Assembly (NCBI RefSeq): GCF_025452195.1
Contig: NZ_CP104971.1
Span: 522,769 to 586,768 of the forward strand
Direction: 5' to 3'
Length of the DNA stretch: 64,000 nt
Source: Phyllobacterium zundukense
GTDB lineage: Bacteria > Pseudomonadota > Alphaproteobacteria > Rhizobiales > Rhizobiaceae
Shown here piece by piece: positions 22,977-33,238 of the stretch. Made by a program: the position numbers and the translations under genes. The notes beneath the pieces were generated by a model. That model worked only from the letters and a program-made list of their open reading frames with translations, was not told the DNA's origin and ran no database searches. Every line of letters starts with the position of its first letter. The first letter of the stretch is position 1.

Positions 22977-22991
22977 ACGGCAATATGCCGT
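22977..22991. promoter_or_regulatory. Palindrome in the promoter of the Xre/RES module
   Basis: ACGGCA and TGCCGT flank ATA, giving a perfect 15-bp dyad 42 bases upstream of the antitoxin ATG and just before a TATATT-like -10 (22993-22998). This is a likely autoregulatory operator for the antitoxin-toxin complex. Confidence 0.5.
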
Positions 22992-23032
22992 CTATATTCG
23001 AGCAAGTTGCCGCAAAGGCCTGGAGCACGTAG

Positions 23033-23470
23033 ATGTCAAAAGTCATTGTCGAGGAAGTTGCCCGAAAGCTCGGTGGGACGCCGGTGCTCGGATCTGAAGT
23101 TCGCTCGCAGGCGGATCTCGCCATGGTTGTCCGTGGTCGCTTGCCTTTGAGTGCTCTCAAGGGCTTGACCCTTGCTGGACTGACCAATCAGGAGATCGAG
23201 CAATTCGTTATTCCTCAGCGCACAAGGCGGCACCGCGCCGACAAGAAGCAACCGTTGACTGTTGACGAGTCCGACAGGACAGTCCGTTTGATGCGTATCC
23301 AGACACTGGCTGAAGAAACGTTTGGCGACAAGGAAAAAGCCAATCGCTGGCTGCGTCGAACGCTGGCCGAACTCGGGGGCGAAACGCCGCTTGTGATTGC
23401 GCAGACGGAAGCTGGCGTCCGCGTCATCGAAACCATTCTTGGCAAGATCGCCTGGGGTGCAGCCGCCTAG
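23033..23470 (+). CDS. Antitoxin of the Xre/MbcA/ParS toxin-binding type
   Basis: The 145-residue protein has a helix-turn-helix-like N-terminal half (PLSALKGLTLAGLTNQEIEQFV) and the C-terminal Xre/MbcA/ParS toxin-binding domain: LAEETFGDKEKANRWLRRTL and a final GVRVIETILGKIAWG. Such proteins neutralise RES-domain toxins and repress their own operon. The toxin gene follows after 8 bases on the same strand. Confidence 0.92.
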   Translation: MSKVIVEEVARKLGGTPVLGSEVRSQADLAMVVRGRLPLSALKGLTLAGLTNQEIEQFVIPQRTRRHRADKKQPLTVDESDRTVRLMRIQTLAEETFGDKEKANRWLRRTLAELGGETPLVIAQTEAGVRVIETILGKIAWGAAA

Positions 23471-23478
23471 AGGCTCTG

Positions 23479-23940
23479 ATGCGGCTTTGGCGATTATCCG
23501 GCAAGCAGCATGCGGAGACTTTTGACGGCGGCTATGGACTGCTGTTCGATGGCCGCTGGAACAGCGTTGGGCATGCGGTGACCTATTGCGCGACGTCACC
23601 CGCCCTTTGTGTCCTTGAAAAGCTGGTACACGTCGAAGATCCGACACTTTTGCCGAAACTCGTCATGGTGACCTATGAGGTGCCGGACAATGTTCCGGTC
23701 GAGAACATCGCAGTTCAATCTTTGCCGTCAGACTGGCGACGGCAGGAGGGCTTGACGCAAGGCATGGGCGATGATTGGCACAAGGCCAAAACAGCGCCGC
23801 TGTTGATGGTGCCGTCAGCGATCGTTCCTATTGCCGGTTCGCCCGATATCAACGTGCTGATCAATCATTCACACCGGCTGGCGGCGGAGGTCAAGGTGCT
23901 CACATTGGAGCCGTTCACGCTCGACCCGCGACTTTTATAG
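23479..23940 (+). CDS. RES domain toxin (NAD+-degrading type)
   Basis: The 153-residue protein carries the RES domain: the conserved arginine and serine cluster in GLLFDGRWNSVGHAVTYCATS, the following glutamate in LCVLEKLVHVED, and the late ILVNHSH-like INVLINHSHRLAAEV. RES toxins such as MbcT degrade NAD+. The partner antitoxin directly precedes it. Key residues appear intact, so the toxin is probably functional. Confidence 0.93.
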   Translation: MRLWRLSGKQHAETFDGGYGLLFDGRWNSVGHAVTYCATSPALCVLEKLVHVEDPTLLPKLVMVTYEVPDNVPVENIAVQSLPSDWRRQEGLTQGMGDDWHKAKTAPLLMVPSAIVPIAGSPDINVLINHSHRLAAEVKVLTLEPFTLDPRLL

Positions 23941-23956
23941 ACGGACAGCTGGAGTT

Positions 23957-24748
23957 TCACAGCGCCGCCGACTGCGGCAGGACAAAGGGCACATGCTTGT
24001 CGGGCAAGGCGCCGACTTTCAACGCACATTCATAGACACGCAGGATACGGTCGTCGGTAAGGACCTCCGCGGGTGTACCCACGCTATCAATAGTGCCCTC
24101 GTGCATGACCACGACGCGGTCCGCATACATAGAGGTCAGATTGAGATCGTGCAGAATCGCGATTACCCCGCCGCCACGCGTGGCAAATGCGCGGGCGATC
24201 TGCATGATGATGAGCTGATGCTTGATATCAAGACTGGAGACGGGCTCATCGAGGAAGAGAAAGCGCGGCTGACCATCGAGAACGGGCTGCCAGACCTGGC
24301 AGAGAACCCGCGCGAGTTGTACGCGCTGCTGTTCGCCTCCGGAAAGCTCCTGGTAGAAACGGCCGCCAAAGCCGGCGAGATCGACGAGTGCCAGTGCCTC
24401 GTCCGGGAGGTTTTCGGCGACATGATGTGTCGCGCCGGAACGACCGCTGGTAAGACCGAGCTTGACGATTTCGCGAACGGTGAACGGAAAGGACAGCGAG
24501 GTCGATTGTGGCAGGATCGCCCGCATGGCGGCCAACTGCCACGGTTTCAGATGGCCGAGCGAGTGCCCGTTGATCGTTATGCGACCGGTGAAAGGCAGAT
24601 CGCCGGAAAGCGCCCGCATCAGCGTCGTCTTGCCAGAACCGTTCGGACCGACAATGACAGTCAGTTCCCCCGCCTGAGCATCGAAACTCGCATCTTTGAC
24701 GATGGCCTTGCGTCCAAGCATGACGTTGACGTTGGAAAGGCTGATCAT
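23957..24748 (-). CDS. hmuV: Hemin ABC transporter ATP-binding protein
   Basis: The 263-residue ATPase powers haem import through HmuU. It has Walker A GPNGSGKTT, signature LSGGEQQRVQLARVL, Walker B RFLFLDEPVSSLD and switch histidine in AILHDLN, and it matches HmuV length. The ATG at 24748 follows the hmuU stop by two bases; an upstream extension to 24790 overlaps hmuU and is unlikely. It is the last gene of hmuPSTUV. Confidence 0.94.
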   Translation of the reverse strand: MISLSNVNVMLGRKAIVKDASFDAQAGELTVIVGPNGSGKTTLMRALSGDLPFTGRITINGHSLGHLKPWQLAAMRAILPQSTSLSFPFTVREIVKLGLTSGRSGATHHVAENLPDEALALVDLAGFGGRFYQELSGGEQQRVQLARVLCQVWQPVLDGQPRFLFLDEPVSSLDIKHQLIIMQIARAFATRGGGVIAILHDLNLTSMYADRVVVMHEGTIDSVGTPAEVLTDDRILRVYECALKVGALPDKHVPFVLPQSAAL

Positions 24749-24750
24749 GA

Positions 24751-25968
24751 TCAAAGATCCACAATGCCGCGGCGGCGCAGCAGTATCCACAGGAAGAAGG
24801 GCGCGCCGACAGCTGCCGTAACGATGCCGATCGGCAATTCCGCAGGGGCGACGATGGTGCGGCTGACGGCGTCCGCGACCAGCAGCAGGCTCGCACCCAG
24901 GAGTGCGGATGCCGGGAGCAGATAGCGATGGTCCGGTCCTATGACCAGCCGAAGCAGATGCGGCACCACAACGCCGACGAAGCCGATGCCACCGCTGACG
25001 GCAACGGACGCACCAGTTGCGGCAGCGACCACAATGATGGCCACGCGCTTGAAACGCTGGACCGGAATGCCGAGGTGGCTTGCCGAGGCTTCACCAAGTG
25101 CGAGAGCATTGAGGCCGCGCCCAAGAAAGGGAGAAACCAGCAGCGCCGATACGATAAAGGGACCAGCCGCAGACATCTTGGCCCAATTGGAACCGGCGAG
25201 TGATCCCAGTGTCCAGAACGTCAGATCGCGGAGCTGCCTGTCATCGGCGAGAAATGTCAGGAGGCCTATGTACGCCATGGCCATCGCGCCAAGTGCAATA
25301 CCGGCCAGGAGCATTGTCGCGATGGAGGTTTGACCGCGCCGCGTGGCGACGCCATAGAGAATGAGCGTGAAAACCAGGGCGCCGATAAAGGCGGCAATCG
25401 GCAGGGCAAATATACCGAAGGTCGAAATGAACGGTGTGAGAACCGTCGTGCCAAGGACAATAACGCTGACGGCTCCAAGACCTGCACCCGCGGAGACGCC
25501 GACAATACCGGGATCCGCGAGCGGATTGCGAAACAAGCCCTGCATCACCGCACCGGAGACAGCAAGCGACGCTCCGATCATCGCGCCGAGAATAATGCGC
25601 GGCAACCTTATATCCCAGATGATGATGCTGTCGCGCAGGGAAAGGACATTATCGTCACTGCTTGCGCCTCGAACCAAAGCGCTGACAACAGATATGACCG
25701 AAGCGTCGGATGCGCCAGCCGTAAGGCTGAACAGCATCGTCGCCAGCAGAGCAAAGCCCAGCACTACGATGACGCCCCTGGCCAGGAATGAACGGTCGCC
25801 TTCCGCACGGGTTTTGCTTTGCCCAGACCGAAGAGCGGCAGGTCTCACTGGAGCAATTCCGTTTTTCCTAGTATCACGGGATTGCTCCAGCTTTTTGTTT
25901 TTACGCAATTCCGAACGGAAAACCGTTTCACACTTTTCCTGGAATTGCTCTAGAACAGACTCGCTCAT
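24751..25968 (-). CDS. hmuU: Hemin ABC transporter permease with a repeat-encoded N-terminal extension
   Basis: The 405-residue FecCD-family protein forms the inner-membrane haem channel; the core (from about residue 62) has the usual ten segments, with RLPRIILGAMIGASLAVSG, GLFRNPLADPGI and FVGVVVPHLLR. The first 60 residues are abnormal: residues 6-40 are translated from a palindromic repeat (25850-25951). Despite this the frame is open, and ATG 25968 overlaps the hmuT stop in ATGA, so translation probably starts there. FecCD permeases are normally about 335-370 residues. Confidence 0.93.
   Translation of the reverse strand: MSESVLEQFQEKCETVFRSELRKNKKLEQSRDTRKNGIAPVRPAALRSGQSKTRAEGDRSFLARGVIVVLGFALLATMLFSLTAGASDASVISVVSALVRGASSDDNVLSLRDSIIIWDIRLPRIILGAMIGASLAVSGAVMQGLFRNPLADPGIVGVSAGAGLGAVSVIVLGTTVLTPFISTFGIFALPIAAFIGALVFTLILYGVATRRGQTSIATMLLAGIALGAMAMAYIGLLTFLADDRQLRDLTFWTLGSLAGSNWAKMSAAGPFIVSALLVSPFLGRGLNALALGEASASHLGIPVQRFKRVAIIVVAAATGASVAVSGGIGFVGVVVPHLLRLVIGPDHRYLLPASALLGASLLLVADAVSRTIVAPAELPIGIVTAAVGAPFFLWILLRRRGIVDL
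25850..25951. repeat. Palindromic intergenic-type repeat lying inside the hmuU reading frame
   Basis: The ends are inverted: GGAGCAATTCC (25850-25860) and GGAATTGCTCT (25941-25951). The interior shows the GGAAAACCGTTTCACACTTT and CGCAATTCCGAACGG blocks that I recognise from the repeat scattered between genes of Rhizobiales. Here it occupies codons 6-40 of hmuU without a stop in that frame. Confidence 0.7.
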
Positions 25969-26843
25969 TGGCTCGTTTCAGTGCCGTAGAACGCCTTGGC
26001 CAGATCGTGCACCGCTTCCGCCGTCCGTGGCCCGAAGCCGAGCAGATACTGCCCGCCCATGCGCACGATGTTCTTTCTCTGGCCGGCAGGCGTCGCTGCA
26101 ATCGCCTTGTTGGCGAGAAGATCCGCGTCGGTTGTAGCGCGCGGCCCGTGAATATCCATCACGAGAATGACATCCGGCTGCGCCGTGAGGATCGCTTCGT
26201 CGGTCATTGTCTTGTAGCCGGAATATCCGGTAACGACATTGTCGGCGCCTGCAAGTTGGATGATGCCGTCGGCAGCCGTCTTGGTGCCTGCTGCCATGAT
26301 TTTTCCGCCTGTTGTACTGAGGACGAAGAGCACACGTTTGCGGGTCTTGATAGCTTTGGTTTCGGCTTTCGCCGCCGCCAATTTCTGCTCGACTTTGGCA
26401 GATAGCTTCTCGGCCTTGTCATCGACGCCGAGTGCCTTGCCGACGATCCGGATTTTTTCCGACACGTTTTCGGCCGTGTAGTTTTCCGGAACGAACACGA
26501 AAGGTACGCTGGCTTTTTTCAATACGTCGATGGCTTCACGCGGGCCTGAACCCTCAACGGCAATGATCGCAGTCGGGTTGATCGACAGGACGCCTTCCGG
26601 CGACAACGCACGCATGTATCCGACATCGGGAATCTTGTGCGCAGCTTCGGGGAAAACGCTGGTGGTATCGCGGCCGACCAACCGCCCCTCCTCACCCAGA
26701 TCGTAGATGATTTCGGTGATCGACCCCCCAATGGACACCACGCGGCTTGCATCGGGAATGGGGCCGGAAATCTCTTCTGCCATCGCAACGGCTGGCAGCG
26801 CCAGAATGCCGAGCGCTGCCACCATGAGGGGGAATCTGTTCAT
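25965..26843 (-). CDS. hmuT: Hemin ABC transporter periplasmic binding protein
   Basis: The 292-residue protein binds haem in the periplasm. It has a signal peptide (NRFPLMVAALGILALPAVAMA) quoted here as ending PAVAMAEE, and a BtuF/TroA-like fold with RVVSIGGSITEIIYDLGEEG and SVFPEAAHKIPDVGYMRAL, the usual HmuT landmarks. Two starts are possible; ATG 26843 is preferred because AGGA lies 7 bases upstream, while ATG 26849 is one base after that site. The stop overlaps hmuU. Confidence 0.94.
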   Translation of the reverse strand: MNRFPLMVAALGILALPAVAMAEEISGPIPDASRVVSIGGSITEIIYDLGEEGRLVGRDTTSVFPEAAHKIPDVGYMRALSPEGVLSINPTAIIAVEGSGPREAIDVLKKASVPFVFVPENYTAENVSEKIRIVGKALGVDDKAEKLSAKVEQKLAAAKAETKAIKTRKRVLFVLSTTGGKIMAAGTKTAADGIIQLAGADNVVTGYSGYKTMTDEAILTAQPDVILVMDIHGPRATTDADLLANKAIAATPAGQRKNIVRMGGQYLLGFGPRTAEAVHDLAKAFYGTETSQ

Positions 26844-26852
26844 TGTCATTTC

Positions 26853-27911
26853 CTATGCCGCAGCACGCATGAGGCGTGGCAGCGCTTCGACGAGCTGACG
26901 CCAATCGCCACGTTCGCCGGAGCCTTCATGGCGCTTGCCGAAAAACTGGATGATCATGTCGCCCTCTGCGCCATAGGCTTCGAGCGAGGTAACATGCCCG
27001 TCCTTGGTAGGCTTGCGCACAGCCCACAACTCCGCGATGTGATCAGTACGCAGATGCATATGAAAGGTTTCGTCGAGGATATTGATCCATGATCCCATCG
27101 GCTTCACGTTGTGAATTGGTCCCGAATGAATCTGGATGCAGCCGCGATTGCCGATGAAGCACATGATCGGCAATTGCTCCTGCGCTGCATCGTGCATCAT
27201 TGCGGTCAATGCGGCCGTGTCGAGTTGCCAGGCATAGTCTTGTCCGATCACCTGCACCGCCTGATGGCGGGTCATATTGAAGGAGCGCAGGATGCCGAAG
27301 AATTCGTGGACATCCTTCATCTGGGTCCAGCGGTCGCGTAAGCCGGCCGCATCCAGTTCGTCAAGCTCTGCGGTTTTTTCCTCCGGCTTCGGCAGGGCTG
27401 TCAGTTGCAGTGACTGTGACTGATCATCGAGACGAAGTTTGGCAACGAGAGTCTGGTAGGCTTCCAGATTGGAGGCTGGGCGAAGATGGATCTTGTGGAT
27501 GGCCTCGCCGGCTGCATCGAAGAATTGCAGACTGCGGCGGACGTCTTCGCCGTCCTGCTTTTCGACGGCAAAGCCATGTGCCCAGGCATTGGGAAAAAGC
27601 CGCATATCGATCTGCTCGCCGAGCAGCATGGAGGCGTGCTTGCCGACGATCGGCTTGTCATAAACACCGATCTTCTCATGGACGGCGCTCTCGTTGCGGG
27701 TGAGCGCCATCACTTCGCCAAGCGATTCGATTTCAGTCAGGAAGGTTTCGATGTGCGGGTTGATACGAACGACATTGATCCCGCAATAGGCGGCCACCAG
27801 CTCGGCTTCCGAGATCTGCAGCTGCTGCGCAAGGTCGCGCTCGCGCATTTTCGGGTTCTCAGCCCTCGCCTGCCGAATTGCCTCGGGTGTTGGTTTTACT
27901 GCGTTAGTCAT
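26853..27911 (-). CDS. hmuS: Hemin-degrading/trafficking factor HmuS
   Basis: The 352-residue cytoplasmic protein has the two tandem HemS/ChuS-like domains (about 20-170 and 190-350). The first repeat includes LGEVMALTRNESAVHEKIG and the second MCFIGNRGCIQIHSGPIHN with MGSWINILDETFHMHLR. It receives imported haem and either delivers or degrades it. It sits 21 bases after hmuP and just before hmuT in a single leftward operon. Confidence 0.95.
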   Translation of the reverse strand: MTNAVKPTPEAIRQARAENPKMRERDLAQQLQISEAELVAAYCGINVVRINPHIETFLTEIESLGEVMALTRNESAVHEKIGVYDKPIVGKHASMLLGEQIDMRLFPNAWAHGFAVEKQDGEDVRRSLQFFDAAGEAIHKIHLRPASNLEAYQTLVAKLRLDDQSQSLQLTALPKPEEKTAELDELDAAGLRDRWTQMKDVHEFFGILRSFNMTRHQAVQVIGQDYAWQLDTAALTAMMHDAAQEQLPIMCFIGNRGCIQIHSGPIHNVKPMGSWINILDETFHMHLRTDHIAELWAVRKPTKDGHVTSLEAYGAEGDMIIQFFGKRHEGSGERGDWRQLVEALPRLMRAAA

Positions 27912-27932
27912 GTTTCAGCCTGTTGATGGGAA

Positions 27933-28142
27933 CTATTTATTCAGGATCAGTTTGCCCTGCCGGGTAATTTTGAGACGGTAGAGGGAGCCAGCGTGTTCAA
28001 TGCCAACCTCGTTGGTGCCGTCGAAAAGGATGTCGCTACCGTAGACGCGGATGTCCTTTTGTATCGGCGCGGAAAAATTGGCGCGCACCGGCGTAGTGTT
28101 GGGGAGACGCACCTGCATATCGATGATCTGACGTGGAGACAT
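27933..28142 (-). CDS. hmuP: Hemin uptake protein HemP/HmuP
   Basis: The 69-residue protein matches the small HemP/HmuP family: the conserved C-terminus IEHAGSLYRLKITRQGKLIL includes the YxLxxTxxGKLIL motif. In rhizobia and Burkholderia HmuP is required for expression of the haem receptor gene and often heads the hmu operon, as here. A TGA-N9-TCA iron-box-like site lies 69 bases upstream of its ATG. Confidence 0.93.
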   Translation of the reverse strand: MSPRQIIDMQVRLPNTTPVRANFSAPIQKDIRVYGSDILFDGTNEVGIEHAGSLYRLKITRQGKLILNK

Positions 28143-28344
28143 GGCAGTGGGCCTTTTCTGTTCCTTTTGTCCGGGACAGCGCTGCTCGCATTATCCCACT
28201 TATTTAAACTTGACTATGTTATTCATCTTTATTACTCAATCGAAACAAGAGTCAACAACTCAAGTTAAAAAGACCTGTCAATTTGCAGCAAGCCCTGGCC
28301 ATAGCATGACCGCTGTTACAGCCATATTCCTGCTTGCCGCAACA
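28143..28344. other. AT-rich intergenic region upstream of hmuP
   Basis: This holds the leftward hmuP promoter, including the iron-box-like site listed separately. No protein-coding feature is visible. The open frame at 28316-28540 on the minus strand covers the terminator and overlaps the end of the binding-protein gene; it is a shadow. Confidence 0.5.
28211..28225 (-). promoter_or_regulatory. Iron-responsive (IRO-type) operator of hmuP
   Basis: TGACTATGTTATTCA fits TGA-N9-TCA, the rhizobial IRO box bound by the iron-sulphur repressor RirA. It lies 69-83 bases upstream of hmuP in an AT-rich promoter. Only the six fixed bases match, so this is suggestive, but RirA is the standard regulator of hmu genes in this group. 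Confidence 0.5.
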
Positions 28345-28382
28345 GGGTGGCGTCGGGGTTAGAGTCCCCCCGGCGCCAACCC
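28345..28382 (+). other. GC-rich hairpin resembling a T-arm, followed by a terminator
   Basis: GGGG (28355-28358) and CCCC (28366-28369) enclose the 7-base loop TTAGAGT. Outside them GGGTGGCG (28345-28352) pairs with CGCCAACCC (28374-28382) apart from one bulged base. A 7-base loop starting TT and containing GA resembles the T-arm of a tRNA or tmRNA, but no cloverleaf or CCA end can be built around it. With the terminator at 28395 it could be the 3' part of a rightward small RNA. Confidence 0.35.
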
Positions 28383-28394
28383 TGGCCAAACAAA

Positions 28395-28416
28395 AAAGGG
28401 CCCTTGCAGGCCCTTT
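28395..28416. terminator. Bidirectional rho-independent terminator
   Basis: AAAGGGCC (28395-28402) and GGCCCTTT (28409-28416) form a perfect 8-bp stem. T-rich tracts follow on both strands. It ends the leftward sugar operon just past the binding-protein stop at 28443, and would also stop rightward transcripts from the region before it. Confidence 0.85.
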
Positions 28417-28442
28417 CTTTTTCAATGGATATGCGTCTCAGA

Positions 28443-29387
28443 TCAGAAGGGCGAATCCGGGAAGTAGAATTCCTTGGCGTTGTCCTTGGTGACCAGTGTC
28501 GCATCGAGGATGTATTTGCCGCGCACAGGGACCTGGTCATAGAAGTTTGCGACCGTGAGTTCCATTGCCGTGGCGATCATTGAAGGCGGATAGAGCACGT
28601 TGATCGGTGTCATCGCATCACCATCGGCAACGCGCTTGATCATGTCCTTCATACCGGCGCCACCGATGACTAACTTGATGTCGGTGCGCTTGGCCTGATC
28701 GATGGCCTCGAGTACACCAACAGCCATATCGTCATCCTGGCACCATACGGCGTCGATCTTCGGAAACTTGGTCAGGTAGTCCTGCATGATCTTGAAGGCA
28801 TCATCGCGTGACCAGTTACCGAACTGCTTGTCGAGAACCTTGATGCCGCTGCCGGCGATTGCATCGTCAAAACCCTTCTGGCGCTCTTCGTCGATGACGA
28901 TCGGCAGACCACGGATGACAACAACGTCACCGGTCTTCAGTGTGTCCTTGAGATATTCGCCAGCGACGCGGCCGAGCTCCGGATTGTTACCGGCAACGTA
29001 AAGATCCTGAATCGTCGGATCGGACAGAGCGCGGTCAACCACGGTAACGAAAACGCCCTTTTCCTTGACCTGACGCAGAGGATCGGTCAGTTCGTCGGAA
29101 TTGTGCGGCAGGGTAACGAGTGCGTCGATGCCCTGCGTCGTCAGATCTTCGAGTGCATTCGCTTGCGATGCTCCATCAGGCGAAGTCTTGATGGTGATCT
29201 TGAGGCCCGGATGAGCAGCCTCGAGCAGCTTGGCAGCCCGTTCTGCGTGGTAGACAACGCCGCCCGTCCAGCCGTGATCTGCCGCAGGTATCGACACGGC
29301 AATGTTGACCTCTTTGTCCTGAGCGTAGGCCAAGGTCATGCTCGAAGCGAGCGCCGCCCCGGCAAGACCGATCAAAAGTTTACGCAT
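28443..29387 (-). CDS. Sugar ABC transporter substrate-binding protein (ribose-type)
   Basis: The 314-residue periplasmic protein has a signal peptide (cleavage after LAYAQ region) and the Peripla_BP_4 fold: VNIAVSIPAADHGWTGGVVY, DALVTLPHNSDELTDPL, WCQDDDMAVGVLEAI. It is a pentose/hexose-binding-protein homologue, but the ligand cannot be assigned. It is the last gene of a six-gene leftward operon behind its permease, after a 113-bp gap that contains an AAGGGG/CCCCTT hairpin (around 29458-29481), which may raise or lower its share of the transcript. Confidence 0.93.
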   Translation of the reverse strand: MRKLLIGLAGAALASSMTLAYAQDKEVNIAVSIPAADHGWTGGVVYHAERAAKLLEAAHPGLKITIKTSPDGASQANALEDLTTQGIDALVTLPHNSDELTDPLRQVKEKGVFVTVVDRALSDPTIQDLYVAGNNPELGRVAGEYLKDTLKTGDVVVIRGLPIVIDEERQKGFDDAIAGSGIKVLDKQFGNWSRDDAFKIMQDYLTKFPKIDAVWCQDDDMAVGVLEAIDQAKRTDIKLVIGGAGMKDMIKRVADGDAMTPINVLYPPSMIATAMELTVANFYDQVPVRGKYILDATLVTKDNAKEFYFPDSPF

Positions 29388-29500
29388 TTGGTTTCTCCCA
29401 ATTTAGCTCGGGCCTTGATTGCGGCTCGGTGGGTGGCCCTTTTCCCCCCGTTCCCTTAGAAGGGGCAGCCTCCCGCCCCCTTACGCGTATAGTCTGCCGA

Positions 29501-30507
29501 CTATTTTTTCTTTTGCAGGGTGCGCTGCACCAGCATGGCGATAATGATGATCGTGCCCTGTACCGCGCCGATCAGATATTCACTGACGATGTTCGAAAGC
29601 ACCATGATGTTGCCGACGATCTCCAGCATGAACGCACCGCAGATCGTACCCCAGATGCGGCCGACACCGCCGCGCAGTGCAGTGCCGCCGATGACCACAG
29701 CGGTGATCGCCTGGAGTTCCCACAGCATGCCTGTCGTCGTCGTCGCGGCGCCGAGGCGCGGGACGTAGACGACGACGGCGATGGCGACGCAGATGCCTTG
29801 AATGATGTAGGTCATGGCGCGGACGCGATTGACGTGGATTCCCGAATATTTTGCCACATCCTCGTTCGAGCCAACGGCGATCACGTGCCGTCCGAACGAT
29901 GTCTTGTAAAGGATGAACGCGCCGAGCAGGCCCGCGGCGATAATGACCCAGACCGGTATCGGCAGGCCGAGAAACACCCCGGTGTAGACCGGGCGGAACA
30001 TATTGCGCATCGCGATGGATTTCATCGCGATCGAACCGCCATCCGCCAGCCAGACCGTGACCGACCGGAAGATCGCCATGGTGCCCAGCGTGACGATGAA
30101 GGGCTCTATCTTGCCGATGGTGATAACCGCGCCGTTGAGCAGTCCCGCAAGAGCGCCGACACCGATGGCAACCACGATACCCGTGGCCAGCATGGCTACA
30201 TCACCGTCTATGGAAGCCGAGTTCAGGAACAGGATCATGATACCGGCGACAAGCGCGGCCATGGAGCCAACCGACAGATCGAGACCGCCTGCGGAGATGA
30301 CGAATGTCGCGCCAATCGCAATGATGGCAATGAAGGACGACCGGGTCAGAACGTTGAGCAGATTGTCGATCGACAGGAAATTTGGGTTGACGAGAGCCCC
30401 GAGAACGAACAATGCGGCAAGCGCCAGGAATGGCGCAACGGCCGTCTTGTCGAGATCCGCCAGCTTGCGGCCGAAACCGCGTGTGTCGGTGATTGTTTTC
30501 GTGTCGG

Positions 30508-30511
<4 letters not shown>
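29501..30511 (-). CDS. Sugar ABC transporter permease (RbsC type)
   Basis: The 336-residue membrane protein belongs to the BPD_transp_2 family of ribose/xylose-type importers; landmarks are ISAGGLDLSVGSMAAL, IEPFIVTLGTMAIFRS and VVIGGTALRGGVGRIWGT. It pairs with the double ATPase upstream; the starts overlap in ATGA (30508-30511). The open frame extends to 30649, but ATG 30511 fits the family N-terminus. Confidence 0.94.
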
Positions 30512-32054
<1,543 letters not shown>

Positions 32055-32055
<1 letters not shown>

Positions 32056-33227
32056 CACACCTTCGTCCAAACGCCGCCCGCCTTGGATGACTTCACCGCA
32101 GCCTCGATGAATTCCATCCCCGCAAGCCCATCGTCCACAGTCGGAAAAATCACATCCTTCGGGGGGTTTTTTCCGCTACGCGCTGCGATGATCGCTTGCG
32201 CAGCCTCGGCGTAGATATTCGCGAAGCCTTCGAGATAGCCTTCCGGATGACCGGATGGAACGCGGGTCAAACGCGCCGCCTCCGGCGATGCGCCAGCACC
32301 GCCGCGCGTGAGCAATTGCTTCGGTTTGCCGAAAGGCGTGTACCAGAGATAGTTTGGATCCGCCTGCGTCCATTCGATCCCACCCTTGGTGCCGTAGATG
32401 CGCAGCTTGAGGCCGTTCTCATTGCCTGGAGCCACCTGGCTCGCCCAGATCATGCCCTTGGCACCGCCTTCGAAGCGCATAAGAATTTGCACATCGTCGT
32501 CGAGCACCCTGCCCTCGCCAAAACTGGTGAGCTCGGCGCAGAGTTGCTTGAGCTTGAGTCCTGAAACGAAACAGGCAAGGTTATAGGCATGTGTGCCGAT
32601 ATCGCCGATGGCACCACCTGCACCCGAACGCTTCGGATCAATGCGCCATTCGGCCTGCTTGTTGCCCGTGGCTTCGGTTTTCTCCGTCATCCAGTCTTGC
32701 GGGTATTCAGCCTGCACGACACGAATGTCGCCGAGCACGCCCTTGGTAACCATGGCGCGTGCCTGACGCATCATCGGATAGCCGGTGTAATTATGCGTGA
32801 CGACGAAGAGCTTGCCGGTCTTGTTGACCAGCGACACGAGTTCCTTTGCTTCTTTGACAGTCGTGGTCAGCGGCTTGTCGCAGATGACGTGGATCCCCGC
32901 TTTCAGGAATGCCTTTGCCGCTGGAGCGTGCATGTGGTTCGGCGTGACGATGGAAACCGCTTCGATGCCGTCGGGACGCTTGGCTTCGGTCTTGGCCATC
33001 TCCTCGAACGAAGTGTAGGCGCGGTCTTCGGCGATGCCGATTTCCTTCGCGGAAGCTTTGGCGCGCGCCGGATCGGAAGAGAGCGCGCCTGCAACGAGCT
33101 CATACTGATCGTCCATGCGCAGCGCAATTCGGTGCACTGCGCCGATGAAAGCGCCCTGCCCGCCTCCGACCATACCGATACGGATACGGCGGCTTGCGGG
33201 TTTCGCCCTGGATGCTCCAATAGCCAT
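32055..33227 (-). CDS. Gfo/Idh/MocA family oxidoreductase
   Basis: The 390-residue protein has an N-terminal Rossmann NAD(P) domain (RIRIGMVGGGQGAFIGAVHR) and the family motif CDKPLTTT with the conserved lysine of the EKP-type site, followed by the substrate domain (GGAIGDIGTHAYNLACF holds the catalytic D-x-x-x-H). It probably oxidises a ring hydroxyl of the imported sugar or polyol. It is encoded between an epimerase/isomerase-like enzyme and the transporter ATPase. Confidence 0.93.
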
Positions 33228-33238
33228 TATTCGATCCT

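Noticed and set aside
28345..28382. A tRNA or tmRNA gene
   Set aside because: The loop resembles a T-arm, but no matching acceptor, anticodon arm or CCA could be found within tRNA distance.
28316..28540. Leftward 74-residue frame ending QGWRRGDSNPDATLLRQ
   Set aside because: It reads through a terminator and a structured non-coding hairpin, giving the kind of phantom peptide seen opposite tRNA-like sequences.
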